Shown in pieces: positions 34,792 to 43,204 of a stretch of 64,000 nt of DNA. The notes under the pieces were generated by a model. It made no database searches. It worked only from the letters and a program-made list of their open reading frames with translations, and was not told where the DNA came from. The translations under genes were made by a program, and so were the position numbers. Positions within the stretch are counted from its first letter, which is position 1, and every line of letters begins with the position of its first letter. This DNA comes from Oceanobacter antarcticus (GTDB lineage: Bacteria; Pseudomonadota; Gammaproteobacteria; Pseudomonadales; Oceanobacteraceae): the NCBI RefSeq assembly GCF_044962685.1, contig NZ_JBBKTX010000005.1, positions 1 to 64,000 on the forward strand, given 5' to 3'.

Positions 34792-35796
34792 ATGCGCATC
34801 TGTATTGCTGGTGCCGGAGCGATCGGCTGCACGCTCGCCGCCCGTCTGGCCGCATCAGGACAGCCCGTTAATGTACTGGCACGGGGAGCGACCCTGAAGC
34901 AGCTGCAACACCACGGTGTGCAACTGACCGATCTCGACGGCCAGCATCAGGTCGCCGTCAATGCCAGTCATTCTGCCCAGGCGCTTGGCCCCCAGGATCT
35001 GATTCTGGTGTGCACCAAAGCCCCTGCCCTGCAGGCCATATTTGAACAGATACAGCCAATGATACATGCCGACACCGTGGTCATTCCCGTCGTGAACGGA
35101 CTGCCCTGGTGGTATTTTCGTGGTATCGACAGCCGTTTTGCCAACGACCGGATTGATGCCATCGATCCCGACGGCGAATTGAATCGACTGGTGCCCGAAC
35201 AGCATCTGATCGGCTGCGTGGTGTTTATCACGGCGACCCGCAAGGCTCCGGGAATTGTTGCTGCGAGCAACCCGCATCTGATGATTATGGGGGAGATTAC
35301 CCACCAGCTGACAGACCGGCTGGAACAGGTGCGGCGGGTGATTGAACAGGCCGGTATTGAAGCCCGCGCCAGTGACACTATCCGTGACCAGATCTGGACC
35401 AAGGTAATCGCCAACCTGACCTCCAATCCCTTGTCCGTCGTCAGTGGCGCAACGCTGGAACAGCTCTACTCCGATCCGCATTTGCAACCACTGGTGCGTC
35501 GCATGCTGGACGAAACCTTGTTGGCAGCCGCCTCCCATGGTGCTCGCATTCGTTTTGACCCAGCCACGATTATGGCCATGGGAACCAGCATGGGCAGTGT
35601 CAAAACTTCCATGCTGCAAGACTTTGAAGCCGGCGCTCCGCTGGAGCTGGCGACCATTGGTCACGCCGTGGTCGAGCTGGCCGAAAAAAATGGCATTGCC
35701 ATGCCGACCACACGACACGTTCTGGCATTGGCCGAATTCCTGTCGCGCACAGCGTCTCAGACCAACCCCAACCCTATTCAGAACACCGCACAGTAA
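34792..35796 (+). CDS. Ketopantoate-reductase-like oxidoreductase (PanE/ApbA family)
   Basis: This is a 334-residue NADP-dependent 2-oxo-acid reductase-like protein. The N-terminal Rossmann motif is ICIAGAGAIGCTLAARLAAS, the catalytic-lysine region IWTKVIANLTSNPLSVVSG, and an SMLQDFEAGAPLEL segment provides the substrate-binding serine/aspartate. The family includes housekeeping ketopantoate reductases, but a location after a catabolic transporter and before an aldolase suggests reduction of a pathway-specific oxo acid. It is 100 bases after the transporter and 12 before the aldolase. Confidence 0.85.
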   Translation: MRICIAGAGAIGCTLAARLAASGQPVNVLARGATLKQLQHHGVQLTDLDGQHQVAVNASHSAQALGPQDLILVCTKAPALQAIFEQIQPMIHADTVVIPVVNGLPWWYFRGIDSRFANDRIDAIDPDGELNRLVPEQHLIGCVVFITATRKAPGIVAASNPHLMIMGEITHQLTDRLEQVRRVIEQAGIEARASDTIRDQIWTKVIANLTSNPLSVVSGATLEQLYSDPHLQPLVRRMLDETLLAAASHGARIRFDPATIMAMGTSMGSVKTSMLQDFEAGAPLELATIGHAVVELAEKNGIAMPTTRHVLALAEFLSRTASQTNPNPIQNTAQ

Positions 35797-35808
35797 AAGG
35801 AACATCCC

Positions 35809-36570
35809 ATGCAACAGACCATCGCCCGCCCGGATAACTGCAGTGAAGAGGAATGGGCACTGCGTATCAAACTTGCCCACTGTTACCACCTGATCGATTT
35901 TTTTGGTTGGACTGAAACCATTTTCAACCATATCTCAGCCCGTCTGCCAGCCCAGGGCGATCAGTACCTGGTCAATCCATTTGGTCTCAATTACACCGAA
36001 ATAACACCGGCCAATCTGCTCAAGGTCGACGTTGATGGCCACAAGCTGGATGATTCACCCTACGATGCCAACCCGGCCGGGTTCGCCCTGCACGGTGCCA
36101 TCCATGCGGCACGTGAAGACATCCACTGCGTGATTCACACGCATACCAATGAAGTCTCTGCCATAGCACAGAAAAAAATCGGTTTTACCCATAACGACTT
36201 TTATGGTGCCCAGCTGTTCGGGCGCGTGGGCTACCATGCGTTTGAAGGCATTACCCTGTTCCAGGAAGAGAAACAGCGCATGCTCGCCAGCCTGGGCGAC
36301 AAGCATATTCTGGTACTGCGGAATCACGGCATTGCCGTTGGTGAAATGGACATTGAACGCACCCTGTTCCTGCTCTGGACTGTCCAGCGTGCGGCCGAAA
36401 TCCAGGTCACGGCTGGCGCCCTGGGTGGTGAAGACAACCTGTTGGAAGAAGCCATCAGTCAGCGCTGTGCCGACCTGACCCAGATGCTGATCAAGGACAG
36501 TGGTTTCGCCAACAAATTTTTTAACGCCATGGTACGCAAAATGGAATCGGAGAAAGGCCCGAGCTGGTAA
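35809..36570 (+). CDS. Class II aldolase/adducin family protein
   Basis: This is a 253-residue zinc-type aldolase-fold protein. Zinc ligands are visible in VIHTHTNEVSAIA and in the LVLRNHGIAVG motif; the substrate-phosphate region begins FNHISARLPAQGDQYLVNPF. Bacterial relatives of this size act as aldolases, epimerases or decarboxylases on hydroxy acids. It follows the PanE-like gene by 12 bases, so both probably act on the compound imported by the ABC system. The exact reaction is unknown. Confidence 0.85.
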   Translation: MQQTIARPDNCSEEEWALRIKLAHCYHLIDFFGWTETIFNHISARLPAQGDQYLVNPFGLNYTEITPANLLKVDVDGHKLDDSPYDANPAGFALHGAIHAAREDIHCVIHTHTNEVSAIAQKKIGFTHNDFYGAQLFGRVGYHAFEGITLFQEEKQRMLASLGDKHILVLRNHGIAVGEMDIERTLFLLWTVQRAAEIQVTAGALGGEDNLLEEAISQRCADLTQMLIKDSGFANKFFNAMVRKMESEKGPSW

Positions 36571-36814
36571 TACATGCCGGCCGCACGGTTTTGGTAATAC
36601 GGTTTTGGAAGCATCGCTGCGGTGAAAGGCTGACACTGGTCGCTTTTCACCCAACACCCCTCCCCCATCCTTCATCGGTTACCGGGTGATCGGCGGTGCT
36701 TCCCTTTTTATTTACCCGTGTCCGGCTAAGGACGAAGCCACCTGGGTAATGGCGCGCCCTGTCGCGAGCAGTGGTTTTAGGGGGCACCCTTGAGCCGGTT
36801 TCATTGACTGTGCA

Positions 36815-36831
36815 TGTAAAACTTTTGTACA
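36815..36831. promoter_or_regulatory. Imperfect palindrome before iacR
   Basis: TGTAAAACTTTTGTACA is an imperfect 17-bp palindrome overlapping a possible promoter (TTGACT at 36804-36809), about 30 bases before the MarR-type gene. It may be an autoregulatory operator. It does not resemble the palindrome before iacH, so at most one of the two is likely to be the IacR site. Confidence 0.35.
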
Positions 36832-36862
36832 GTTTCTGCAGACCCCACGCCTGAGAGCCGGA

Positions 36863-37345
36863 ATGACCAAGCCCATCCGATCACCCCGCAGTCAACGCTA
36901 CAACCCCGCCAGTGAAGACTTTCATAAAGAAGATTTCCCTTTTTACTGGCTGGCCCGGGTTCACGGCCGCTATGTACTGGCCATGGAAAAGTCCCTGAAG
37001 AAGATCAATCTGGATATTCCACGCTGGCGCATCCTGTTTATCCTCAAAGAAGAAGGCATATCGAGCATTACCGAAATCGCCATTCATGCGGTTGCCAAAT
37101 TGCCAACCGTGACCAAAACCGTCTATCGCATGAAGGACGACGGACTGGTCGACACCCGCCAGAAAAGTGATGATGGCCGGGTAACAGAAGTTATTATTAC
37201 CGACGCCGGTCGCGAAGCCATTAGCAAAATCCAGCTGGTCACCCACGACCTGTTCCGCGAAAGCTTCAAAGGTATGAGTGATGCCCAGATCAAACGCCTG
37301 AACAAGCTGCTGGAAACCCTGTTCCACAACTTGCCAGAGCACTGA
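36863..37345 (+). CDS. iacR: MarR-family regulator, probable IacR
   Basis: This is a 160-residue winged-helix regulator. The N-terminus is longer than usual and basic; the dimerisation helix carries YWLARVHGRYVLAMEKSLKK. The DNA-binding part has ISSITEIAIHAVAKLPTVTK as the recognition region and a wing with DDGRVTEVIITDAGREAISK. MarR-type IacR represses iac genes until indole-3-acetate binds. Here it closes the plus-strand run rather than adjoining iacA, so the name rests on family and locus. Confidence 0.75.
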   Translation: MTKPIRSPRSQRYNPASEDFHKEDFPFYWLARVHGRYVLAMEKSLKKINLDIPRWRILFILKEEGISSITEIAIHAVAKLPTVTKTVYRMKDDGLVDTRQKSDDGRVTEVIITDAGREAISKIQLVTHDLFRESFKGMSDAQIKRLNKLLETLFHNLPEH

Positions 37346-37366
37346 TACCATCGCAGGCCACCGGTG

Positions 37367-38008
37367 TTACACCAGTGGCTGCAACGCCCAAACCGTCTCA
37401 TGCGCCGTCAACCGGTTTTTCATCACCCCTGCCACGTCCTGGGTTTCCAGCAGTGACAAGCGGTAATAGTCATCGTAGTGCTGATGCACTTCTTCACTGG
37501 CAACAGAGAAAGGCGGGCCATTCCGCTGCGCCTGATCGTATTCGTAACAAATCACCAGTTGCCTGGCGGTGGCGGTAATCGTTCGAAGATGCACGGTATA
37601 TTGCTGACGCAGAGCGGGCGGCAAGGCAACCAGTGCGGCGCGGTCGTAAATGGCATCAACCGCACCCAGCACATCGGCACTGAGATCAAAAATATCGCCC
37701 ACAAAAATATCAAGCGCTTCCGCCTGGTAAAGCAATAGAGACCCGACCTGGCGAATAGCCGGCTCCACTCCCAGCTCATGGAACAGCCCCTGAATGGCTT
37801 TCTCACTCAGTTCCGCCCCGACGACCCGAAGGCCCTTGTCCAGCAACCAGGCGATATCCAGGGTTTTACCACACAAAGGCAAGAACACCCGTTGCCCTTG
37901 CTCCAGACCCAGATGGTCGTAACATCGAATCAGTGCAGGGTTGGCTTCACTGTTGTGAAAACCAATTTCTCCCCGCTCCCATTTTGCATGCCAGAAACTT
38001 GCGTCCAT
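37367..38008 (-). CDS. tpm: Thiopurine S-methyltransferase
   Basis: This is a 213-residue SAM-dependent methyltransferase of the bacterial TPMT type. It has FWHAKWERGEIGFHNSEANP at the start, the characteristic VFLPLCGKTLDIAWLLDKG, AELSEKAIQGLF (SAM site) and IYDRAALVALPPALRQQY. It methylates thiopurines and, in several bacteria, selenium or tellurium oxyanions. It converges with iacR across 21 bases containing a small hairpin, and is preceded by a good ribosome site (GGGAGCAACAGG). It is unrelated to the flanking catabolic genes. Confidence 0.93.
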   Translation of the reverse strand: MDASFWHAKWERGEIGFHNSEANPALIRCYDHLGLEQGQRVFLPLCGKTLDIAWLLDKGLRVVGAELSEKAIQGLFHELGVEPAIRQVGSLLLYQAEALDIFVGDIFDLSADVLGAVDAIYDRAALVALPPALRQQYTVHLRTITATARQLVICYEYDQAQRNGPPFSVASEEVHQHYDDYYRLSLLETQDVAGVMKNRLTAHETVWALQPLV

Positions 38009-38365
38009 CCTGTTGCTCCCAAACGGTTATGTCACATCACCAGCGCATACGCGGTAGCGATGACTCATGCTGTAGCATACAAGTTCAAGCCGACGTCAGG
38101 TCAAGGGACTGCTAAAAATAGCATCAACAGAGTATCAACCTAGCATCAACAGAGTATCAGCATTGGCGTGAGGCGCGAGACGTGAGACGTGAGAGAAAGC
38201 AGGAAAGGAGATGGGGAAATAAGGCAAAAATTGGCGAACCAAGCGTATACACACCGAGCAAGTGGCTGCTCCCCTCCCGGTGCGCGGTGTGGTTCGTTTT
38301 TCCTGCGGTCATATCCTATTGGTAATCCCCGTACCGTTCAGGCAGAGGTTGCCACGACTGACCGC
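38009..38365. other. Intergenic stretch with a short direct repeat
   Basis: There is no gene here. The 18-bp unit AGCATCAACAGAGTATCA occurs twice, 22 bases apart, at about 38119-38158. A purine-rich stretch with repeated GACGTGAGA follows. Both are small local duplications with no evident function. Confidence 0.5.
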
Positions 38366-39157
38366 TCAGTTATCAGCAATCTCTTCGTACATGCCAGTGA
38401 TGTTGTCCATTTTTTCCAGCACCGCATCGGTAATCTGGTAGACATTTTGTGGTATGCAAGACCCTGAACAAGCGGCATTACACTGGGGCCGATAACTTTT
38501 CCAGCGATTGGAGGCCTGCTCCAGCGCCAGTGCAACTCTGGGAGAATTAAAACGAGAAGACATCAAGCTGTCCATCGACTCATCAAACATTTTGATGGCC
38601 AAGCGAAATTCCTGGTGAACGTCATCCGAACCCAACCCCCAGTGAATGGCGACACAGTTTTTGGCGATCCGTTGGGACAACATGCGCTGACGCCCGGCCA
38701 CATTCACCAGACTGGTGAGTTTTTTATGTGACGCATGCGCAATGCCGTTAACCAGGTCATCACACATTTCCAATAAATCGTTGTTTTCACGTAGCAAGCT
38801 GACGGCTTTACGCTTGTCCGGCGTTCCCAGCAAACGCACGCGATGCGCTGTCCATTCTTGCTCCACACGCTTGGTCAGGTACTTGATTTCCTCTGACGGG
38901 GCGTATTTTTTCAGCAATTCCAGACGCTTATCAAACAACTTGATGGCAGCTTCAAGTTGTGACATCGCGGTATCAGGATTCAGGTTCGCACCCACCATCA
39001 AATGACACTTCATACAGCGCTGCGTCAACATCCGCAAACTGCCGGCAATATTCACCGCCTTTGCATCCGTCATCGCAGCAGAAGACTTAGCCTTTTTATA
39101 AAGCACATTGTAAAACATGAAATACAAAATCACCGCAGCGACTGCTATAGGCAGCAT
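38366..39157 (-). CDS. PilJ-type sensor-domain membrane protein with a CxxCH motif
   Basis: This 263-residue protein has one N-terminal membrane helix (LPIAVAAVILYFMFYNVLY) and then a helical region with the two-fold pattern of the PilJ/NarX-type ligand-binding domain: VNIAGSLRMLTQRCMKCHLM and VNVAGRQRMLSQRIAKNCVA. In the first repeat the usual residues are replaced by CMKCH, a CxxCH heme-c type motif. Further cysteines are near the end (CNAACSGSC). There is no HAMP, kinase or chemoreceptor part, so it is a stand-alone sensor or binding protein. Its start follows GGAGAACGT. The ligand is unknown. Confidence 0.75.
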   Translation of the reverse strand: MLPIAVAAVILYFMFYNVLYKKAKSSAAMTDAKAVNIAGSLRMLTQRCMKCHLMVGANLNPDTAMSQLEAAIKLFDKRLELLKKYAPSEEIKYLTKRVEQEWTAHRVRLLGTPDKRKAVSLLRENNDLLEMCDDLVNGIAHASHKKLTSLVNVAGRQRMLSQRIAKNCVAIHWGLGSDDVHQEFRLAIKMFDESMDSLMSSRFNSPRVALALEQASNRWKSYRPQCNAACSGSCIPQNVYQITDAVLEKMDNITGMYEEIADN

Positions 39158-39754
39158 ACGTTCTCCTTGGCAAAGCGCCGATCCGTCGAACCAACTCGCG
39201 GGCCTGTTTCCCGGGATGAGAAACGACCCAAAACATTAGTTGCATTTGATAGGCGCCAAAATACAGCCGCTAATGCCACCGGGCAATGTAAGATTGTCTA
39301 TCAATATAAACGAAACTAAAAAAACCTCGAATCGCACACAAAAATGATACTAATCAACTAAAAATGGCATAAATTGGTTGCATTTATCTGCGCCAAGACA
39401 CTTCAACTTACATACCGCTGTTATATAGAGGACATCTATTTAATCCTGCACAACTCTGCGCGACTGTTGCCGGTGATCAGGGCAAGGCGGCGAATGCCGC
39501 GAAATGACGCGTCCTTTTCAAGTTCGCCAACACCGCTCTTTAAATACTGCCAATAAAACAAGTAAGTTATTGATTAATATGTATTTTTTAATGAAAGATA
39601 CGAGACAGGCCAGATTGACCTGCGGAGACAGATAAAAAGAGCCGAGCAACACATGGTGTAACGGATGTCATGAACCCCCGCACAGAAGAGACAGAACCAC
39701 GACGCCACTGGTACAATCGCGCTGGCAATCGTGGTGGTTTGGTGGCCGTACCTA
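39158..39754. other. Intergenic stretch with no supported gene
   Basis: About 600 AT-rich bases lie between the PilJ-type gene and the Nit1C flavoprotein. Short frames here lack ribosome sites and family features. Two imperfect copies of a TTGCATTT-AT-GCGCCAA block occur at about 39241 and 39378; they may be upstream control sites for the PilJ-type gene. Confidence 0.4.
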
Positions 39755-41044
39755 TCAGGCAGGAAGAGGAGCCGCCGCCTGCTGCTGGCTAGCATCCCGT
39801 TGTTGCTGGTAACTCACCAGCCGTTCACACAGGTATTCGGCATCCTGACGAACCCCTGAAAAACGACCAGATCCCCAAGTGTGTAACCATGGCAAGCCGA
39901 TAAAATACAAACCCGGCTGTAGCGTCACGCCGCGTTCGTGTTTCGGATGGCCCTGGCCATTAAAGACCGCAGCATCAAGCCAGCTGAATTCCGGGCGGAA
40001 GCCAATACACCAGATGATGGTCGAGATGCCAGAGTCGGCCAGATTCAAGCGGGTGCGCTCTTCAGGCAGCTGCCAGACCGGGCGGTACACCGACGGGCCA
40101 ATATCGGTCTCGATACCCTGCTTCTCGATCCAGGCGTCAATCCGTGTATTGATATTGTTGTAGGTATCGTCGGCGCTTTGCAGGTTGTGATTCAGATTCG
40201 GTTCAAATATCAGCTGCGTACCATCCCAGCCAGTCATTAACCCGTACAGCTCCATACCTTCAATGGCAAATTGACGCAGATCGATATCCCGACCGCCATC
40301 ACGACCAGTGACATAGTGGTTGGTGTTCTGCCGTACATTGCTACCCAACGGGTGCTCATTCACCGATATTTGGTAATAGCCCATGTCATCAAGCCATTCC
40401 ACCACGTCTTTGCCTCGGTAAAAACGGGCCACACGGGGGGCATCGCCAGTAGCCAGAAACACCTGGCGACCTTCCAGATGCAGGTCTTCTGCAATCTGGG
40501 CACCGGACTGGCCCGACCCCACCACCAGCACACCGCCATCCGGCAACTCGGCGGCATGTTTGTACTGGGCAGAATGGATCTGGTGCACCGTTTCCGGCAG
40601 ACGTTCTGCCATCCGCGGAATCACCGGAATGTGGTACCCCCCGGACGATACCACCACCTGATCAGCGGTATAGTCTCCGTCACTGGTGGCGATGTGATAC
40701 AGGCCCTGCTCGTCGGTGACCACCTGTTTAACCGTTACGCCTTCCCGTACGGGCGCATTCACCTTGCTGGCGAAGCGTTCCAGATAGGCCACCAGCTCTT
40801 GTCCTTTCATAAACCCGTGGGGATCGTCACCGTCATAGGGCAGAGCAGGCAAATCGCACTGCCAGTTTGGCGTGACCAAGGTAAAAGAATCCCAACGCTC
40901 GTGTTTCCAGCCATGCAGGATGGTGTTCTTTTCCAAGACGATATGGTTCAAACCTGCCTGCTGCAGGACATAACTCATCGATAAACCCGCCTGGCCGCCA
41001 CCAATAACAACGACCTCGACATGCTGTTTGCTTGCTGTACTCAT
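39755..41044 (-). CDS. Nit1C flavin-dependent oxidoreductase (MSMEG_0569 family)
   Basis: This 429-residue flavoprotein resembles Baeyer-Villiger and other flavin monooxygenases. It has an N-terminal FAD site VVIGGGQAGLSMSYVLQQAG, a second nucleotide site VLVVGSGQSGAQIAEDLHLE, and a C-terminal LYFIGLPWLHTWGSGRFSGV. The last motif and the cluster context identify the MSMEG_0569 type. I start at MSTASKQ (41044), after GAGAGATC. It is the last gene of the seven-gene Nit1C operon. Its substrate is unknown; the cluster has been linked to nitrogen starvation and cyanide use. Confidence 0.88.
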   Translation of the reverse strand: MSTASKQHVEVVVIGGGQAGLSMSYVLQQAGLNHIVLEKNTILHGWKHERWDSFTLVTPNWQCDLPALPYDGDDPHGFMKGQELVAYLERFASKVNAPVREGVTVKQVVTDEQGLYHIATSDGDYTADQVVVSSGGYHIPVIPRMAERLPETVHQIHSAQYKHAAELPDGGVLVVGSGQSGAQIAEDLHLEGRQVFLATGDAPRVARFYRGKDVVEWLDDMGYYQISVNEHPLGSNVRQNTNHYVTGRDGGRDIDLRQFAIEGMELYGLMTGWDGTQLIFEPNLNHNLQSADDTYNNINTRIDAWIEKQGIETDIGPSVYRPVWQLPEERTRLNLADSGISTIIWCIGFRPEFSWLDAAVFNGQGHPKHERGVTLQPGLYFIGLPWLHTWGSGRFSGVRQDAEYLCERLVSYQQQRDASQQQAAAPLPA

Positions 41045-41115
41045 AACGATCTCTCTGTGCTGTTGCTCTATTTGGCCCTGCTCTGCTTGGTTCTGCGTCT
41101 TGACTGCTGGAACCA

Positions 41116-41412
41116 TTACGACGCCCCCAACTCCCGGATTGCCGTGATTTCAATGCTGCCCTGCTGATCAGGGTAGCTCGCGGCCCGACGCTGGATCACT
41201 GCTAACTGGTCAGCGGCGCTGGAGCAGTAATAACCGTACTTGCTTGCCACTCGCTCGCTGGCTTGTCCCAGTGCCTGATCGGCACGCTGCACAAATTCCG
41301 CCAGCGTCATGGTGTCGCCCGGCTGGAAGTACTGCTGCAAAACGGTGGATGGTGAATAGCATTGTTCTTCCTGGCCATCCGGCCAGCGCAGATAAAAATG
41401 AACGGCAGGCAT
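41116..41412 (-). CDS. Nit1C small protein (MSMEG_0570 family)
   Basis: This 98-residue protein has the family's opening HFYLRWPDGQEEQCYSPSTV, then DTMTLAEFVQRADQAL and SERVASKYGYYCSSA. It occurs only within Nit1C clusters and has no known activity. It lies between the heptamer repeat tract (41465-41541) and the flavoprotein gene. Expression may therefore depend on transcription crossing the repeat. Confidence 0.88.
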   Translation of the reverse strand: MPAVHFYLRWPDGQEEQCYSPSTVLQQYFQPGDTMTLAEFVQRADQALGQASERVASKYGYYCSSAADQLAVIQRRAASYPDQQGSIEITAIRELGAS

Positions 41413-41464
41413 ATAGCCCTCCTTAAAAAACGTCTGTCAAAAACGCATGTCGATAGTCTGCTGA

Positions 41465-41541
41465 TAACGGCTAACGGCTAACGGCTAACGGCTAACGGCT
41501 AACGGCTAACGGCTAACGGCTAACGGCTAACGGCTAACGGC
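41465..41541 (-). repeat. Tandem heptamer (TAACGGC)11 inside the Nit1C operon
   Basis: Eleven perfect, uninterrupted copies of TAACGGC (77 bp) fill the gap between the AIR-synthase-like gene and the MSMEG_0570-type gene. The unit is not in a reading frame. Perfect arrays of this kind change copy number by slippage, which would alter spacing between the two halves of the operon. Confidence 0.95.
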
Positions 41542-41542
41542 C

Positions 41543-41561
41543 AGGAGTCTGTCAGGCTCCT
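41543..41561 (-). repeat. Dispersed hairpin repeat, copy 1
   Basis: AGGAG, a 9-base loop and CTCCT, overlapping the end of the AIR-like gene. The same core (GGAGTCYGWCAGGCTCC) recurs at 56212-56229 and as a half-copy at 47771. It could act as a weak stem-loop after the upstream gene. Confidence 0.5.
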
Positions 41562-42561
41562 AGAAACCCGTGAGCGGTTGTTGCGTCAGATCGTAAAAAA
41601 TGTCGTGTTGCTGATTAAAATCGACCATTAACTGGCCACCTTCGGTCAGCCTGCCAATCGCCGCAGCGGCAATATCACGACGATGAAAGCAGGCCAATAA
41701 TTCGGCCAGCTGATCGGCTGTGGTGGTCAGTAAATAGCCATAGCTGGGAAAGGCGCATAGCCAGTCTTGCCAGCACACTGACGCTGGTTTCGGAATCGAC
41801 GCCAGATCAATCACCGCTCCGCAACGAGCGCTTTCCAACAGCATGGTGCAGGTCCCGAGCAAACCGGCCTGACTGATGTCCTTGGCAGCTACGGCCAGTC
41901 CGGCGTCGGCGATGTCCGCCAATAACGCCAGATCCCCTTGCAGTCGCTCCGCCGGAGCGGACGTTGCTGCATTCCAGTTCAGGCTGTTGCCCCGAAAGCT
42001 GCCACGCTGATCCATTGCCGCCACCAGGATCTGGCCCGGACGAGCAGCAAAACTGCTCAATAGCCGATTGGCATGGCCAACAATGGCGACCGCCAGGTTG
42101 GCGTGAGCGGCGCGTACGTTGGTGTGTCCGCCAACGATATGCACGCCGAGATGTAATGCCGCAGCACGCATGCCGCGAATCACTTCTTCCACGACACCGG
42201 GTTCTGCCGAACTCCAGGTGGCATTAACCACAGCTGCCGGGCGTCCACCCATGGCGGCAATATCACTGCAATTGACCATCACACCGCACCAGCCAGCAAA
42301 CCAGGGATCCCGTTCCACCAGCTCCCCCTGCATCCCTTCAATCGCCAGCAACTGATATCCCCGACCGCCATTGGCTGCCAGGGGGATCGCGGCGGTATCG
42401 TCACCATTGGGATGCCAGTCGGCGGGTAAATCCGGCAACTGCGCACTGACGCGACGGATATCCTGCTTCATTCCCAGCCCGCTGCGCTGGCGTACCGCTT
42501 CCAGCAGCGCTGGCAAGGCCGGTGCATCCGTGGAAGTAAACGACTCCGTTAGCCGCGACAT
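41560..42561 (-). CDS. Nit1C AIR-synthase-related protein (sll0787 family)
   Basis: This 333-residue protein has the PurM/ThiL-type ATP-binding fold. It has GDDTAAIPL near residue 35, NCSDIAAMGGRPAAVVNATW with the metal-binding aspartate, GVHIVGGHTNVRAAHANLAV and AAKDISQAGLLGTCTMLLES. It probably phosphorylates or cyclises a small molecule made by the Nit1C pathway, but the substrate is unknown. The start ATG overlaps the stop of the GNAT gene (TAATG). Confidence 0.88.
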   Translation of the reverse strand: MSRLTESFTSTDAPALPALLEAVRQRSGLGMKQDIRRVSAQLPDLPADWHPNGDDTAAIPLAANGGRGYQLLAIEGMQGELVERDPWFAGWCGVMVNCSDIAAMGGRPAAVVNATWSSAEPGVVEEVIRGMRAAALHLGVHIVGGHTNVRAAHANLAVAIVGHANRLLSSFAARPGQILVAAMDQRGSFRGNSLNWNAATSAPAERLQGDLALLADIADAGLAVAAKDISQAGLLGTCTMLLESARCGAVIDLASIPKPASVCWQDWLCAFPSYGYLLTTTADQLAELLACFHRRDIAAAAIGRLTEGGQLMVDFNQQHDIFYDLTQQPLTGF

Positions 42562-43160
42562 TATCTGGCCTCCTGTTGAGTGGCGCTGCCGCTGGCAGGC
42601 ATGCCCAGCAGCCCGGCCCAGCATTCGCTATTGCGCGGTTGGCGACGAGCGCGCAAAACAAACCCGCTGTTCGGGGTGTGGCAAGGCGGATACGCCGCCA
42701 GATCCGCTTCCATCACTGCGTGCCGCTGCCCGAACAACACTGCGTAATGTCGGGTTGCCCAGTTCAGCCGCTGGAACAGAGCTTCATTCTGCTGCTGCAC
42801 CGTTGCCATAAAACACTGGCAGCCCAGTGCGTGAGCACTGCTGACCGCCAACTGGATCAAGGTTGTACCGAGCTGTCCCTGACTGCGAAAAACCGGATCG
42901 ACCGCCAACCGGGAGCCGTACCAAAGCCCGTCACCTTGGTGGTGAATCCGCACGGTGCCCACCACTTGCTGGTGCCAGCCGCCATAACTGCCCAATGCCA
43001 CCAGCAGGTGTGCATGATCATCGGTGGCGTCGCGATCATCTTTTTCAAACAACTGCTGTTCTTCACAGAACACCTGACGCCGCAAGGCATGGGCTTGCTC
43101 AACTTCCCAGGGAAGGGTTGCCCATTTGATGGTGTAGTCGGAATAGTCGGGATAGGTCAT
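42561..43160 (-). CDS. Nit1C GNAT acetyltransferase (MSMEG_0567 family)
   Basis: This is a 199-residue GNAT-fold enzyme. The N-terminal half has ALRRQVFCEEQQLFEKDDRD; the acetyl-CoA region follows in LAVDPVFRSQGQLGTTLIQL, with C-terminal strand MATVQQQNEALFQRLNWA. The family is a constant member of Nit1C clusters. The last 30 residues are Gly/Ala/Ser-rich and probably disordered. It is 44 bases after the radical SAM gene and coupled to the AIR-like gene. Confidence 0.87.
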   Translation of the reverse strand: MTYPDYSDYTIKWATLPWEVEQAHALRRQVFCEEQQLFEKDDRDATDDHAHLLVALGSYGGWHQQVVGTVRIHHQGDGLWYGSRLAVDPVFRSQGQLGTTLIQLAVSSAHALGCQCFMATVQQQNEALFQRLNWATRHYAVLFGQRHAVMEADLAAYPPCHTPNSGFVLRARRQPRNSECWAGLLGMPASGSATQQEAR

Positions 43161-43204
43161 GGGGTACTCCTCACTGCGGGTGACAGATGACGGATGAATT
43201 CAGA

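Noticed and set aside
34855..35931. 358-codon minus-strand frame
   Set aside because: Antisense of the PanE-like gene; no start signal or motif.
41465..41541. Possible CRISPR array
   Set aside because: The unit is only 7 bp, perfect and without spacers; it is a simple tandem repeat.
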